NCBI GenBank assembly: GCA_902792515.1
Contig: CADAZX010000002.1
Span: 16,414-80,413, forward strand
Direction of reading: 5' to 3'
DNA from: an uncultured Ruminococcus sp.
GTDB lineage: Bacteria; Bacillota; Clostridia; UBA1212
Length of the DNA: 64,000 nucleotides
Shown here: one piece after another, positions 37,064 to 44,568 of the stretch
How the letters are laid out: each line of letters starts with the position of its first letter
How positions within the stretch are numbered: position 1 is the stretch's first letter
The notes under the pieces: model-generated
Seen by the model: the letters and a program-made list of their open reading frames with translations, nothing else
Told to the model about the DNA's origin: nothing
The model's database searches: none
Translations under genes and position numbers: made by a program

Positions 37064-38794
37064 TCAATTTTCGGGAAAAGTATAGATTTTAGTGAAGTTT
37101 TTGCCGTCGGAGGAGCAGAAGATCTCGTAGTCACTGTTTTGGCAGAGGAGAACGGAGCCCTTGACGGCGATGTATTCGATGCCGGTGCCGGCCGAGGTGA
37201 TCTTGGTTGCCTTGCCGCCGTCGCTGGAGTAAAGTTCCTTTTCGAAGATGAAGTAAACCCTGCTCTTGAAGAACTGGAGCGTGTGAACGGCGTCGGAATC
37301 GAGTTCCTTGACTTTGACGGCTTTTCCGGAGCCTTTAATGGCGTAGAGGTCGTTGAAGTCGTCCGTGTAGAAAATGACTTCGCCGTCAAGCGTGGTGTCC
37401 CAGTTGGCAACTCCGGTGATATCGAGGAGTTCGACAGGTTCCGGATCTTTGGCGCCGGTGTCGACGGACATTAACCGGCCGTCCTTTGCGTAAAGAACCG
37501 TCCGGCCGTCGCTGCGCAGGACCACGTGGTAGAGCTCGTCGCCGCTGACGATCGTCTCGGTTCCGTCGGCTGTGAGCTTCATGATGCGGGTCGTGTAGCC
37601 GTGGTCAAACGAAGTCCAGCAGAGGTTTTTGTCCTCGAAATCGTCGACGCCCACCGTGAAGTATTCGACGTCGGTTTTGTCGCTGTAAGAGAAAGCGGTA
37701 CCGTCGGGAATGAGCGGGGAGCACTCTTTGGAAGTCAGCTTGACAGGGTCGGAGCCGTTTTTGACGAGAAACGTACCCTTGTCCTCAACCTGGTAGACCG
37801 CCTGGGAGTAATCGCGGTTGAAAACGCAGGCGTTAACGGTATCGTCCGATGTGAGAACCTTCACGCGCGAGTCCTCGTTGTCCTTTTTCTGAACGTAGAC
37901 GGTGTAGTCGCCGGAGTTCGATTCTCTCCAGAAATAGATTAATTTCGCGCCGTTGGCGATCGCGAAAATGCTGCAGCCGCTACCGATATCGTGCTCATCG
38001 CCACCGGTGTAGTAGCCGCCGCGGTAGTCGCCGGTGTAACTGCCGTCCTCCTTTACCAGCTTTCTGTAGCAGACCGTTTTGCCGTCGGGGGAAATCGCTG
38101 TGATCTCCGCGTCCGAGGCGATTTTCTCTGTCTTTTTGCCGTCGAACAGGTAGGCGCCGGTTTCGTTCTTTTCAACGTCGTGAAGGGTATACGCCACGCC
38201 GTTGCCGCCCGAAGCTATAATCAAATCACCGAAAACGTACTGGTCCGTGGAAACGATATCGGAAACGCCGTTGCCGTCAAAGTAGAGCAGCTTGTATTTG
38301 CCGTCTTTGAGCGCGACCGCGATGACCGCCTTTTTGCCCGAGGCGTCGGTTTTGTAAAGATAAGAGGTCGAGTCTTTAAGCCGGCCTTTTTCAACTTCAA
38401 TGAGCTTGCAGTCGGAATTGACGATGCAAAGGGTATCGTTGTTCTCACCGACAAAAAATGCCGCGCTCTCGTCCGCAAGAGTGAAATTTCCGCCGCGCTT
38501 CTTACCTCCCGCGAGAGAAGCGATGAGAGCGATGACACCACCGATGAGGGCGAGCGCCAGCACGGCTGCGATAACCGCGATCAGGATTTTTTTGCCGCCT
38601 TTTTTAGACTTGTTTGCCGGGGGAATTGCCGGCTGCGGCTGAACGGTTTGAGCGGGCTGAACGGGCTGCACGGGGGCAGCGTTTACCGTCGGAGCCGCCT
38701 GAGCGGGCTGAGCCGGTGGCACAAGAGACTTGCCGCACTTGGAGCAAAACTTGCTGCCGTCGGGAATCTGTTCTCCGCAATGTTTGCAATACAT
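37064..38794 (-). CDS. Zinc-ribbon membrane protein with extracytoplasmic repeat domain
   Basis: A 576-residue protein. N-terminal double zinc ribbon MYCKHCGEQIPDGSKFCSKC (four Cys, cytosolic), a Pro/Ala/Gln/Val-rich linker (about 30-65), one transmembrane helix (ILIAVIAAVLALALIGGVIA, about 72-95), then about 480 residues outside the membrane with repeated short strands of the YLYxxDxxGK, LLYFDG, YKLVKEDGSY, VLYAKDGRLM type, which suggests a beta-propeller (TolB/DPP4-like). The ATG 38794 has GGAGG seven bases upstream; a GTG at 38800 is too close to it. Function unknown. It is flanked on both sides by DnaA-box-like clusters. Confidence 0.75.
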   Translation of the reverse strand: MYCKHCGEQIPDGSKFCSKCGKSLVPPAQPAQAAPTVNAAPVQPVQPAQTVQPQPAIPPANKSKKGGKKILIAVIAAVLALALIGGVIALIASLAGGKKRGGNFTLADESAAFFVGENNDTLCIVNSDCKLIEVEKGRLKDSTSYLYKTDASGKKAVIAVALKDGKYKLLYFDGNGVSDIVSTDQYVFGDLIIASGGNGVAYTLHDVEKNETGAYLFDGKKTEKIASDAEITAISPDGKTVCYRKLVKEDGSYTGDYRGGYYTGGDEHDIGSGCSIFAIANGAKLIYFWRESNSGDYTVYVQKKDNEDSRVKVLTSDDTVNACVFNRDYSQAVYQVEDKGTFLVKNGSDPVKLTSKECSPLIPDGTAFSYSDKTDVEYFTVGVDDFEDKNLCWTSFDHGYTTRIMKLTADGTETIVSGDELYHVVLRSDGRTVLYAKDGRLMSVDTGAKDPEPVELLDITGVANWDTTLDGEVIFYTDDFNDLYAIKGSGKAVKVKELDSDAVHTLQFFKSRVYFIFEKELYSSDGGKATKITSAGTGIEYIAVKGSVLLCQNSDYEIFCSSDGKNFTKIYTFPEN

Positions 38795-39141
38795 ATCCAC
38801 ACCTCCATTGTCGCGTGATTGCGCGAATTATAATCTGTATTTGAATTGTAGCAGACCCTTGCGGCGAGGTCAAGCGCAAAGCGGTTCAAAACCGTGATTT
38901 TTCCCGATTTTTCCCGAAAAGACGGCAGAAAACCACATTTTCCGGCCGGAAAACACCGAAACGGCGAAAACCGCTATTTTTCGAGGAAATCTACTGTTAC
39001 CGCGCCCCGTCGTCTGAAAAACGATCCTGTTTTGTGCTTTTTTGACCGGAAAAACGTCAGGAAAACGGTCAAACACAATGGAATTGTGAAAAACGGGCGA
39101 GAGAAAAGAAAAAACGGAGAGTGTGTTTTTTTGAGTTTGCC

Positions 39142-39349
39142 GGTGGGTTTCTCGGGAAAATTGTGGGTAAATATCCTCGAATGGTGGGTTATTTGACGGT
39201 TTTTGTGGGTTTCTCGGGGTTTAAACCCACCACGAGAGTTTTCGACGATACGGCGAGTGCGATTTTTCGCTTTTTTTGTGTGTTTCGCCACCGCGTTTGT
39301 GGGTTGATTCCCACAAATGGTGGGTTTCCGGTGGAATTTCGGTGGTTTT
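39142..39349. repeat. Second cluster of GGTGGGTTT / TGTGGGTTT boxes
   Basis: About ten 9-mers occur: GGTGGGTTT (39142), TGTGGGTAA (39162), GGTGGGTTA (39183), TGTGGGTTT (39204), AAACCCACC inverted (39223), TGTGGGTTG (39298), TTCCCACA inverted (39308), GGTGGGTTT (39319), GGTGGAATT (39330) and GGTGGTTTT (39341). The first four are spaced 20, 21 and 21 bases, two helical turns. The sequences equal those in the dnaA-dnaN gap. Confidence 0.8.
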
Positions 39350-39453
39350 CCTATGTCTGTAACCGGCCGGAATGTTGCAAAACAGGCGGCGGGAATGGAC
39401 GGAAACGGTGGAAAACGGAAGGCTGCGGTAAAACAGGTGTAAAGAATAAAAAA

Positions 39454-39477
39454 GGACTTTGCGACGACGCAAAGTCC
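39454..39477 (-). terminator. Terminator of the secreted-protein gene at 39511
   Basis: GGACTTTGCG and CGCAAAGTCC flank ACGA; on the minus strand a TTTTTTATTC tract follows. Confidence 0.9.
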
Positions 39478-39510
39478 CGTGTTAATATAGGCGGAGCCTG
39501 AAAGAAGGAG

Positions 39511-40866
39511 TTATTTTCTTTTCCGTTTTGCCGCCGCGAACAAAGTGCCTGCTACGATCAAAAGATGACATGCGGCGGCGGGAAGCAGAGTTGTTCCGCA
39601 GCCTTTTCCGGTGCCTGAGCTTGCGGGCGTGGGAGTTTCGGCGGATGGATTGCCGGTTTGACTGCCGCCGGACGGTGTCGCGTCAGGCCCCGCTTCAGAA
39701 GTGGCTGTTTCGGCCGGAGCGTCCGTTGGCGCGGGAATGATCTCAACCGTCGCCGTGGTGTACCGGCTCAGGGCAATCGTTCCCGGACTGACGCGTTCCC
39801 CGTTAATATATGAGGTCCAGCCGTTGCTTTTGATGAACTTCGCGTTCCAGAAGCCGATGCTCATGGGGCCGGTGCCGCGCATGACGATCAGGTACCGGGC
39901 GCCGCCCGGGAGACGGTCCTCAAAATCGAGCGTGAGGTCAGCGCAGTCAAGATGGTTTTTGACGGTGCCTCCGTAGACCGGGTCGGTTTTCAGCGTGTTT
40001 TCGTAGTTTGAATTCCACTTGTAGACCATGAAGCTCATATTCGAGCCGGGTCCGTTATTCGACCACGTAGGCGCCGAGATGAGCGTCAGGTCGTGAAGGA
40101 CTTTTCCGTCGGGAATGACAGGTGACAGCATCGCGTAATCCTCGTCGTTGATGCTGTGCGCGGCGCCGTCGTGTTCCCCGGTAATAGTGATCGCGTCGTC
40201 AGTGTGGAAAACCTTCTGCTCCGCGGTACCGATTGGCAGGAAATACTCTTCGATGCCGTCCGTTTTCAGAAAATCGACGTAAAACGCGAACGGGCTGTCG
40301 GAAATGCCGCCGAATTGCAGGAAATTATTGGTGTAAAGGCTGTTGCTCTTCGGCATCACTATATAGGGGTTTGTGTCGGCTGTGCGCGGCGTGAGCTGTG
40401 ACACGACGAGCATATACTTGCCCGCGGGCAGGAACTTCTCCATCGGCACAATGAGCCCGTACCCGCTGTCATGCCTGAACCAGACGTCCTCGGCAAAAAC
40501 CGGAGTCCCCTTCATCGTGGTCTCCTCGTCGTCCTTGAACTCGTAAACCGCAAACCGGCCTTCCGCGGAGCTGAGCCGTTCGTCAGTGCCAGACCAGATC
40601 ACGGGAAAACCGAACTGGTGAAACGGAGCGGCGGCGGAAAAAACCACGCTGACGTACCCGGTGCAGTTATAGCTCTCGTCGAAAACGTTCAGCCAGTGGC
40701 CGACTTTGCAGTCGCCGAAATATGTGATCACACGAATCGTCGGCGGATCGACCGTCGGAAGATTCTCTTCCGGAACGTCTTCCGAAGCGGCGGCCGGGTA
40801 TACACATAAACCGGCGGCGACGGCCAGGCACAAGGCGCATATTAAAGCAGCAAGCAGTTTTTTCAC
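39511..40866 (-). CDS. Secreted membrane-anchored protein, paralogue 1
   Basis: A 451-residue surface protein of unknown function. It has a signal peptide (KKLLAALICALCLAVAAGLC, cleavage after PAAA), two beta-rich domains (about 45-200 and 215-370), a Pro/Thr/Ser/Glu linker (375-420) and a C-terminal anchor CGTTLLPAAACHLLIVAGTL followed by KRKRK. The segment APTWSNNGPGSNMSFMVYKW and LPGGARYLIVM recur in the next gene, so the two are paralogues. Start is GTG 40866 after AAGGAG. A promoter (TTGCGA-17-TATAAT) lies at 40950-40978. Confidence 0.75.
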   Translation of the reverse strand: MKKLLAALICALCLAVAAGLCVYPAAASEDVPEENLPTVDPPTIRVITYFGDCKVGHWLNVFDESYNCTGYVSVVFSAAAPFHQFGFPVIWSGTDERLSSAEGRFAVYEFKDDEETTMKGTPVFAEDVWFRHDSGYGLIVPMEKFLPAGKYMLVVSQLTPRTADTNPYIVMPKSNSLYTNNFLQFGGISDSPFAFYVDFLKTDGIEEYFLPIGTAEQKVFHTDDAITITGEHDGAAHSINDEDYAMLSPVIPDGKVLHDLTLISAPTWSNNGPGSNMSFMVYKWNSNYENTLKTDPVYGGTVKNHLDCADLTLDFEDRLPGGARYLIVMRGTGPMSIGFWNAKFIKSNGWTSYINGERVSPGTIALSRYTTATVEIIPAPTDAPAETATSEAGPDATPSGGSQTGNPSAETPTPASSGTGKGCGTTLLPAAACHLLIVAGTLFAAAKRKRK

Positions 40867-40949
40867 GGAAAAGCTCCTTCTTCGAAGAAGCCCAAAGGCT
40901 CCCTGAACGGACAGACCGTTTCCCGGTCCGCCAAGTCGATGATAATGAA

Positions 40950-40978
40950 ATTATAAAATAAAAGCGCTCCGTTCGCAA
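40950..40978 (-). promoter_or_regulatory. Promoter of surface paralogue 1
   Basis: On the minus strand TTGCGA, 17 bases, TATAAT, about 85 bases before the start. The rest of the 313-base gap 40867-41179 holds a 14-bp repeat and a terminator. Confidence 0.6.
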
Positions 40979-41006
40979 GAGAAAACGAGAGAAAACGAAT
41001 GTTTGA

Positions 41007-41090
41007 GCATGAAACGTGAGCATGAAACGCTTTAAATGAAACGTTTAACATGAAAAGTTTTGTATGAAACGTTTTGCATGAAACATGCCG
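41007..41090. repeat. 14-bp tandem repeat ATGAAACGTTTNNN
   Basis: ATGAAA occurs at 41009, 41022, 41036, 41050, 41064 and 41078, spaced 13-14 bases, each mostly followed by CGTTT. The spacing is not a helical multiple. Confidence 0.8.
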
Positions 41091-41100
41091 TACCGGAAAA

Positions 41101-41129
41101 CCGGCCGGCACCCAGGCGGTGCCGGCCGG
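41101..41129 (-). terminator. Terminator of surface paralogue 2
   Basis: CCGGCCGGCACC and GGTGCCGGCCGG (12-base arms) flank CAGGC. On the minus strand TTTTCC follows; the T tract is short. Confidence 0.65.
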
Positions 41130-41179
41130 CCGATTCAAAAACAACTCAATCGCGGAAGGATCCGCTAAGAAGCGTGTCG

Positions 41180-42520
41180 TCAGTGCTTTTTCCTGATAAC
41201 GAGCGCGCATGCCGCAAGGGCGATAACCGCGAACGTTCCGCCGATAATGTTGCCGCAGCCCGTCTTCTTGGGCTCCGGAGTGGGAGCTTCGGTCGGGGCG
41301 GGCTCGGGGGTGTTCGTGGGAGGTTCGGTCGGAGCCTGGGTCGGAGTGGCCGGAGCTTCGGTCACTTCGGGAGTGGGAGTCTCCTCGGGGGTGGGCTCTT
41401 CAGTCTCTTCGGGACCTTCGTAAGTCGCGGTCTTGTAGGTGCAGGTCGGATAGTTTTCGGCTTCCTCACCTTCGTTGTAGAAGAATTCCCATCCTTCGAC
41501 GGAGATCTCGTCGCCGCCCCAGTAACCGATGTCGCCGTCGTTGGACGCGGTGACAATGATCAGGTATCTGCTGCCGCCTTTTAACTTGGCGCTGAAGTCG
41601 AGAACGAGATCCTGGTTGTCCTTGTGGTCGGTTACCGAACCGTGGGCGATCGCTCGTCCTTTATAGGTGGTGTCGTAGTCGGTGTCCCAGCGGTAGACTT
41701 CCCAGTCGATGTCGGATCCGGGTCCGTTGTTGTTCCAGGTAGGAGCGTTTTTGAAGGTGAAGGTGTGTAGAACCTTGCCCTCGGGAATCTCGGCCGTGAG
41801 GATCGCGAAGTCGTCCATGGACTTGAAGCTGCGTGCGTTGTCGCCGACGCGTTTTACGATCTGAACCGCACGGTCGTCGAAGAATTTGGCTTCCTGAGAA
41901 GGGCCTTCGAGCGGGACAATGTAGTCGGTCACGCCTTCCGTCTTCTCAAACTGAAGCGCGAAAGCGAACTCGTTGGCAACCGTTCCGCCGAAAACGAGAT
42001 GCCTGTTCATGTAGACCATCGGGCAGTCGGGAAGGACTACATAATGGCCCGCCTCGGGGTTGGAGCCCTTCGAGGAAAGCTGAGAGATCTTGAAAACGTA
42101 CTGGCCCGCCGCGAGCGGCTTGTCAAGCTCCAGAATGTAGTTTACGACGTCGCCGTCAAAATGAACTTCCTTTGTGAAAGAAGCGGTGCCGGCTATTGAA
42201 GTTTCGGCGTCGGTGGCAAAGGGGAAAATCTCGAATTTGACGTCAACGTCACGGTCGTCGTCGGATTTGCCTGCGTAAAGCGCGGGGAACTTGATTGCCT
42301 TAAGCGGCGCACCGGTGCGGAACGAAACGTAACTGTTGCCGAAGCACTCCTCGTCCTCGTTAAACTGGTTGAGCCAGTTGCCGGGGCCGGGATCTCCTTC
42401 GTATGTCAGAACCTCAACGGTCGTCGGATCTTCGGCTGCGGGCTCTTCCGCGAACGAGAAGAGTGAGCAGAGGGAGAAGAGAACTGCTACGGCAAGAATA
42501 ATTGATAATACTTTTTTCAT
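41180..42520 (-). CDS. Secreted membrane-anchored protein, paralogue 2
   Basis: A 446-residue surface protein related to the previous one: signal peptide KKVLSIILAVAVLFSLCSLF, then TYEGDPGPGNWLNQFNEDEE, VVLPDCPMVYMNRHLVFGG and APTWNNNGPGSDIDWEVYRW with KGGSRYLIIVT. A Thr/Pro/Glu-rich linker precedes the C-terminal GCGNIIGGTFAVIALAACAL and RKKH. That terminal segment is nearly identical to the neighbouring gene at protein and DNA level. Function is unknown; beta-sandwich, carbohydrate-binding-like folds are plausible. The ribosome-binding segment is duplicated upstream (two copies of TTTTGGAGGTAC). Confidence 0.75.
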   Translation of the reverse strand: MKKVLSIILAVAVLFSLCSLFSFAEEPAAEDPTTVEVLTYEGDPGPGNWLNQFNEDEECFGNSYVSFRTGAPLKAIKFPALYAGKSDDDRDVDVKFEIFPFATDAETSIAGTASFTKEVHFDGDVVNYILELDKPLAAGQYVFKISQLSSKGSNPEAGHYVVLPDCPMVYMNRHLVFGGTVANEFAFALQFEKTEGVTDYIVPLEGPSQEAKFFDDRAVQIVKRVGDNARSFKSMDDFAILTAEIPEGKVLHTFTFKNAPTWNNNGPGSDIDWEVYRWDTDYDTTYKGRAIAHGSVTDHKDNQDLVLDFSAKLKGGSRYLIIVTASNDGDIGYWGGDEISVEGWEFFYNEGEEAENYPTCTYKTATYEGPEETEEPTPEETPTPEVTEAPATPTQAPTEPPTNTPEPAPTEAPTPEPKKTGCGNIIGGTFAVIALAACALVIRKKH

Positions 42521-42586
42521 TGCTGTACCTCCAAAATGATTGTCGTACCTCCAAAATGCTTTGCAAGAGCATCGAATCTTGGTTTT

Positions 42587-42615
42587 ATTCTAACAAATTT
42601 TCAACCCATTTTCAA
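42587..42615 (-). promoter_or_regulatory. Promoter of surface paralogue 2
   Basis: On the minus strand TTGAAA, 17 bases, TAGAAT, about 67 bases before the start. Confidence 0.6.
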
Positions 42616-42671
42616 CCGCTAAAATATTTCCCGGAGGGGCGGAAAATAAAATCAGCCGCAAAAAGCTCCAC

Positions 42672-42752
42672 CGTTACAAAAACGGGACCGCCAAAACCGG
42701 GTGACGTTACAAAAACGGGACCGCCAAAACCGGGCGACGTTACAAAAACGCC
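42672..42752. repeat. 33-bp direct repeat, two and a half copies
   Basis: Units beginning CGTTACAAAAACGGGACCGC start at 42672, 42705 and 42738, exactly 33 bases apart. The gap 42521-42900 is otherwise featureless apart from the promoter of the gene to its left. Confidence 0.88.
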
Positions 42753-42900
42753 GCCCGGTGTCAGGCCTCCGAAGCGTTTCCGGACCGGAAAAACTTTGGG
42801 AGAGCAAAACGCACGGGCGGCGCGGGTTGTTTCAATTAATTATAATTCGGAAGCGCTGATTTGTTCGCCGCTTGTATAAAGAGCATTTAATCAGCGGTTC

Positions 42901-44379
42901 TCAGTGCTTTTTCCTGATAACGAGCGCGCAAGCCGCGAGAGCGATAACCGCGAAGGTTCCGCCGATCACGTTGCCGCAGCCGGTCTTCTTGGGCTCCGGA
43001 GTGGGAGATTCGGTCGGCTTTTCTGTCGGGGCGTCGGTGGCCTCGGGAGTCGCGGTCACATCAGGCGTGGGAGTCGGGGTAGGCGTTGCGGTCGGTTCGG
43101 GAGTCGCCGGGAACTGGGATCCCATGTCCGCGAATGCCTGCGCTTCGGCGAGCGTCTTGAAGAACGTAATGTAAGCAACCTTTACGACGGTGTCGCTGCT
43201 GGTGGACGGGAAAGCGTCGAGACGGCAGGCGTCGAGGATGGACGTCCAGTTGCGCTGCCTTGTGAAGTCGACGTTGACAACCTGCCAGTCTTCGGTGTTG
43301 GCGTAGCGGTAGGACACGTTCTGGGCTTCGGCGTAAGCGCCGGGAGCTTCGTCGGTCGAGTAGTAGATGTTGCCCTGCAGACCGATTTTAGGATCGATCT
43401 TCATCTTGATCTGCATGATTTTATAAGTGTCGAGCTCGACCTCGTCCATTTCTTCCATAGAGATGTACGAACCGAAAGCCATGGTGATGAAGGGGTCGCC
43501 GCCCTCCGGGATCGAGATGTCGTAGCACTTGTCTTCTTCGTTGAACGAAACGTCGTCAATGAGGTTGGCACCTGTCCAGAAATCGTCGTAGTCGTCGGAG
43601 TCGAAAATTATCGTTCCGAAGGGTGCGATTGTGGAGATGTCGGGAGTCGGCGTGGGCTCGGGAGTGGGCTTCGTTCTGTCGGGGCCGGCAAAGTTCTTAA
43701 CGTCGTCCTCGGTCTTGAAGAACGCGATCCACGCGATGTCGTAGGACGTTCCGCCGGGAACGAGTCCCGAACGGCCGCCGAAGTAGACGCCGTCGATTCT
43801 GAGGCTGTTAAGATAGCCTTCCCAGAAGGAGCCGCCCTCTTCCATTTCGGGAGCGGTGTAGGAGCCGGTCTCCTGCTCGGAGAGTCCGCCGGGAGCGTTG
43901 AGGATGTTGACCCACTTTTCGTTCTGCGTCGGGATGTAGCAGTAGAACGTCTTGAACGTGTCCATTCCGCCTTCGATGTCGAGGTGGAAAACGTTGGACG
44001 CGGAGAGTCCGTGCTCATCTGTTCCGAAGTGGACCTCGAACTGGGTCGCCTCGGAGGGGTTCTTGAGGTTGATCGCGAAGTAGGGGTACTCGGAGCAGTC
44101 GAGGTCGGAGTACTGAGCGTCGGCAATCATAAAGTTGGGGTCGCCGATACCGTCGTCGGCTTCCATAATGTTCTCGGCAGCCGTGCTTCTGAGAACGCCC
44201 TCAACCCACTCAACCGTGCAGTTGGTCAGGCTAGTGTAACCGTAGTTCTCCATAACGGACTTCTCGTAAAAGTCGTAAATAAGGCCGGGCTCGGAGCCGT
44301 CCGCGAAAGCCGTGAACGGAACGGCGGCGATGAGAACTGCGAGAGCAACAAGCAGTGCGCAAATTCTGAATTTTTTCAT
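42901..44379 (-). CDS. Secreted membrane-anchored two-domain surface protein
   Basis: A 492-residue protein with signal peptide FRICALLVALAVLIAAVPFT and two similar beta-rich domains (about 35-225 and 250-420); each ends with a related segment, SYDIAWIAFFKTEDDVKNFA and VVKVAYITFFKTLAEAQAFA. Domain contents (YFAINLKNPSEATQFEVHFG) resemble jelly-roll carbohydrate-binding modules, but no family was recognised with confidence. A long Thr/Pro linker precedes GCGNVIGGTFAVIALAACAL and RKKH. RBS AGGAGGTAA lies seven bases before the ATG; promoter at 44413-44440. Confidence 0.75.
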   Translation of the reverse strand: MKKFRICALLVALAVLIAAVPFTAFADGSEPGLIYDFYEKSVMENYGYTSLTNCTVEWVEGVLRSTAAENIMEADDGIGDPNFMIADAQYSDLDCSEYPYFAINLKNPSEATQFEVHFGTDEHGLSASNVFHLDIEGGMDTFKTFYCYIPTQNEKWVNILNAPGGLSEQETGSYTAPEMEEGGSFWEGYLNSLRIDGVYFGGRSGLVPGGTSYDIAWIAFFKTEDDVKNFAGPDRTKPTPEPTPTPDISTIAPFGTIIFDSDDYDDFWTGANLIDDVSFNEEDKCYDISIPEGGDPFITMAFGSYISMEEMDEVELDTYKIMQIKMKIDPKIGLQGNIYYSTDEAPGAYAEAQNVSYRYANTEDWQVVNVDFTRQRNWTSILDACRLDAFPSTSSDTVVKVAYITFFKTLAEAQAFADMGSQFPATPEPTATPTPTPTPDVTATPEATDAPTEKPTESPTPEPKKTGCGNVIGGTFAVIALAACALVIRKKH

Positions 44380-44412
44380 AAGTTTACCTCCTAAAGTAAA
44401 AACTTTAATATA

Positions 44413-44440
44413 ATTATAGCACGATTTTTGCGGAAATCAA
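44413..44440 (-). promoter_or_regulatory. Promoter of the two-domain surface protein
   Basis: On the minus strand TTGATT, 16 bases, TATAAT, about 35 bases upstream of the start. Confidence 0.6.
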
Positions 44441-44568
44441 TTAAAAATCAAATCCGTCGTTTCGCCGTCGTTTCGATTGTTTCGGCCGTTTCATTCCGGC
44501 GCGCCTTCCTTTTTCGATCCGCGTTTCGTTTTCAACGCAATTGTCGTTTCCTGCGCGCGTTTTCACTT

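Larger units (their letters stand above)
38795..39510. other. 716-base intergenic region with DnaA-box-like cluster
   Basis: The part near 38820-39110 is gene-free and unremarkable apart from CCCGATTTTTCCCG and CCGGAAAAC repeats. The part 39142-39349 holds the box cluster described separately, and 39454-39477 the terminator of the downstream gene. Confidence 0.5.

Noticed and set aside
39121..39501. A 126-codon frame in the second box cluster
   Set aside because: It is the translation of repeated GGTGGGTTT boxes and runs through a terminator.
42904..44394. A 496-codon plus-strand frame opposite the two-domain surface protein
   Set aside because: The minus-strand gene has a signal peptide, RBS and promoter; the plus frame is Val/Gly/Arg-rich antisense.
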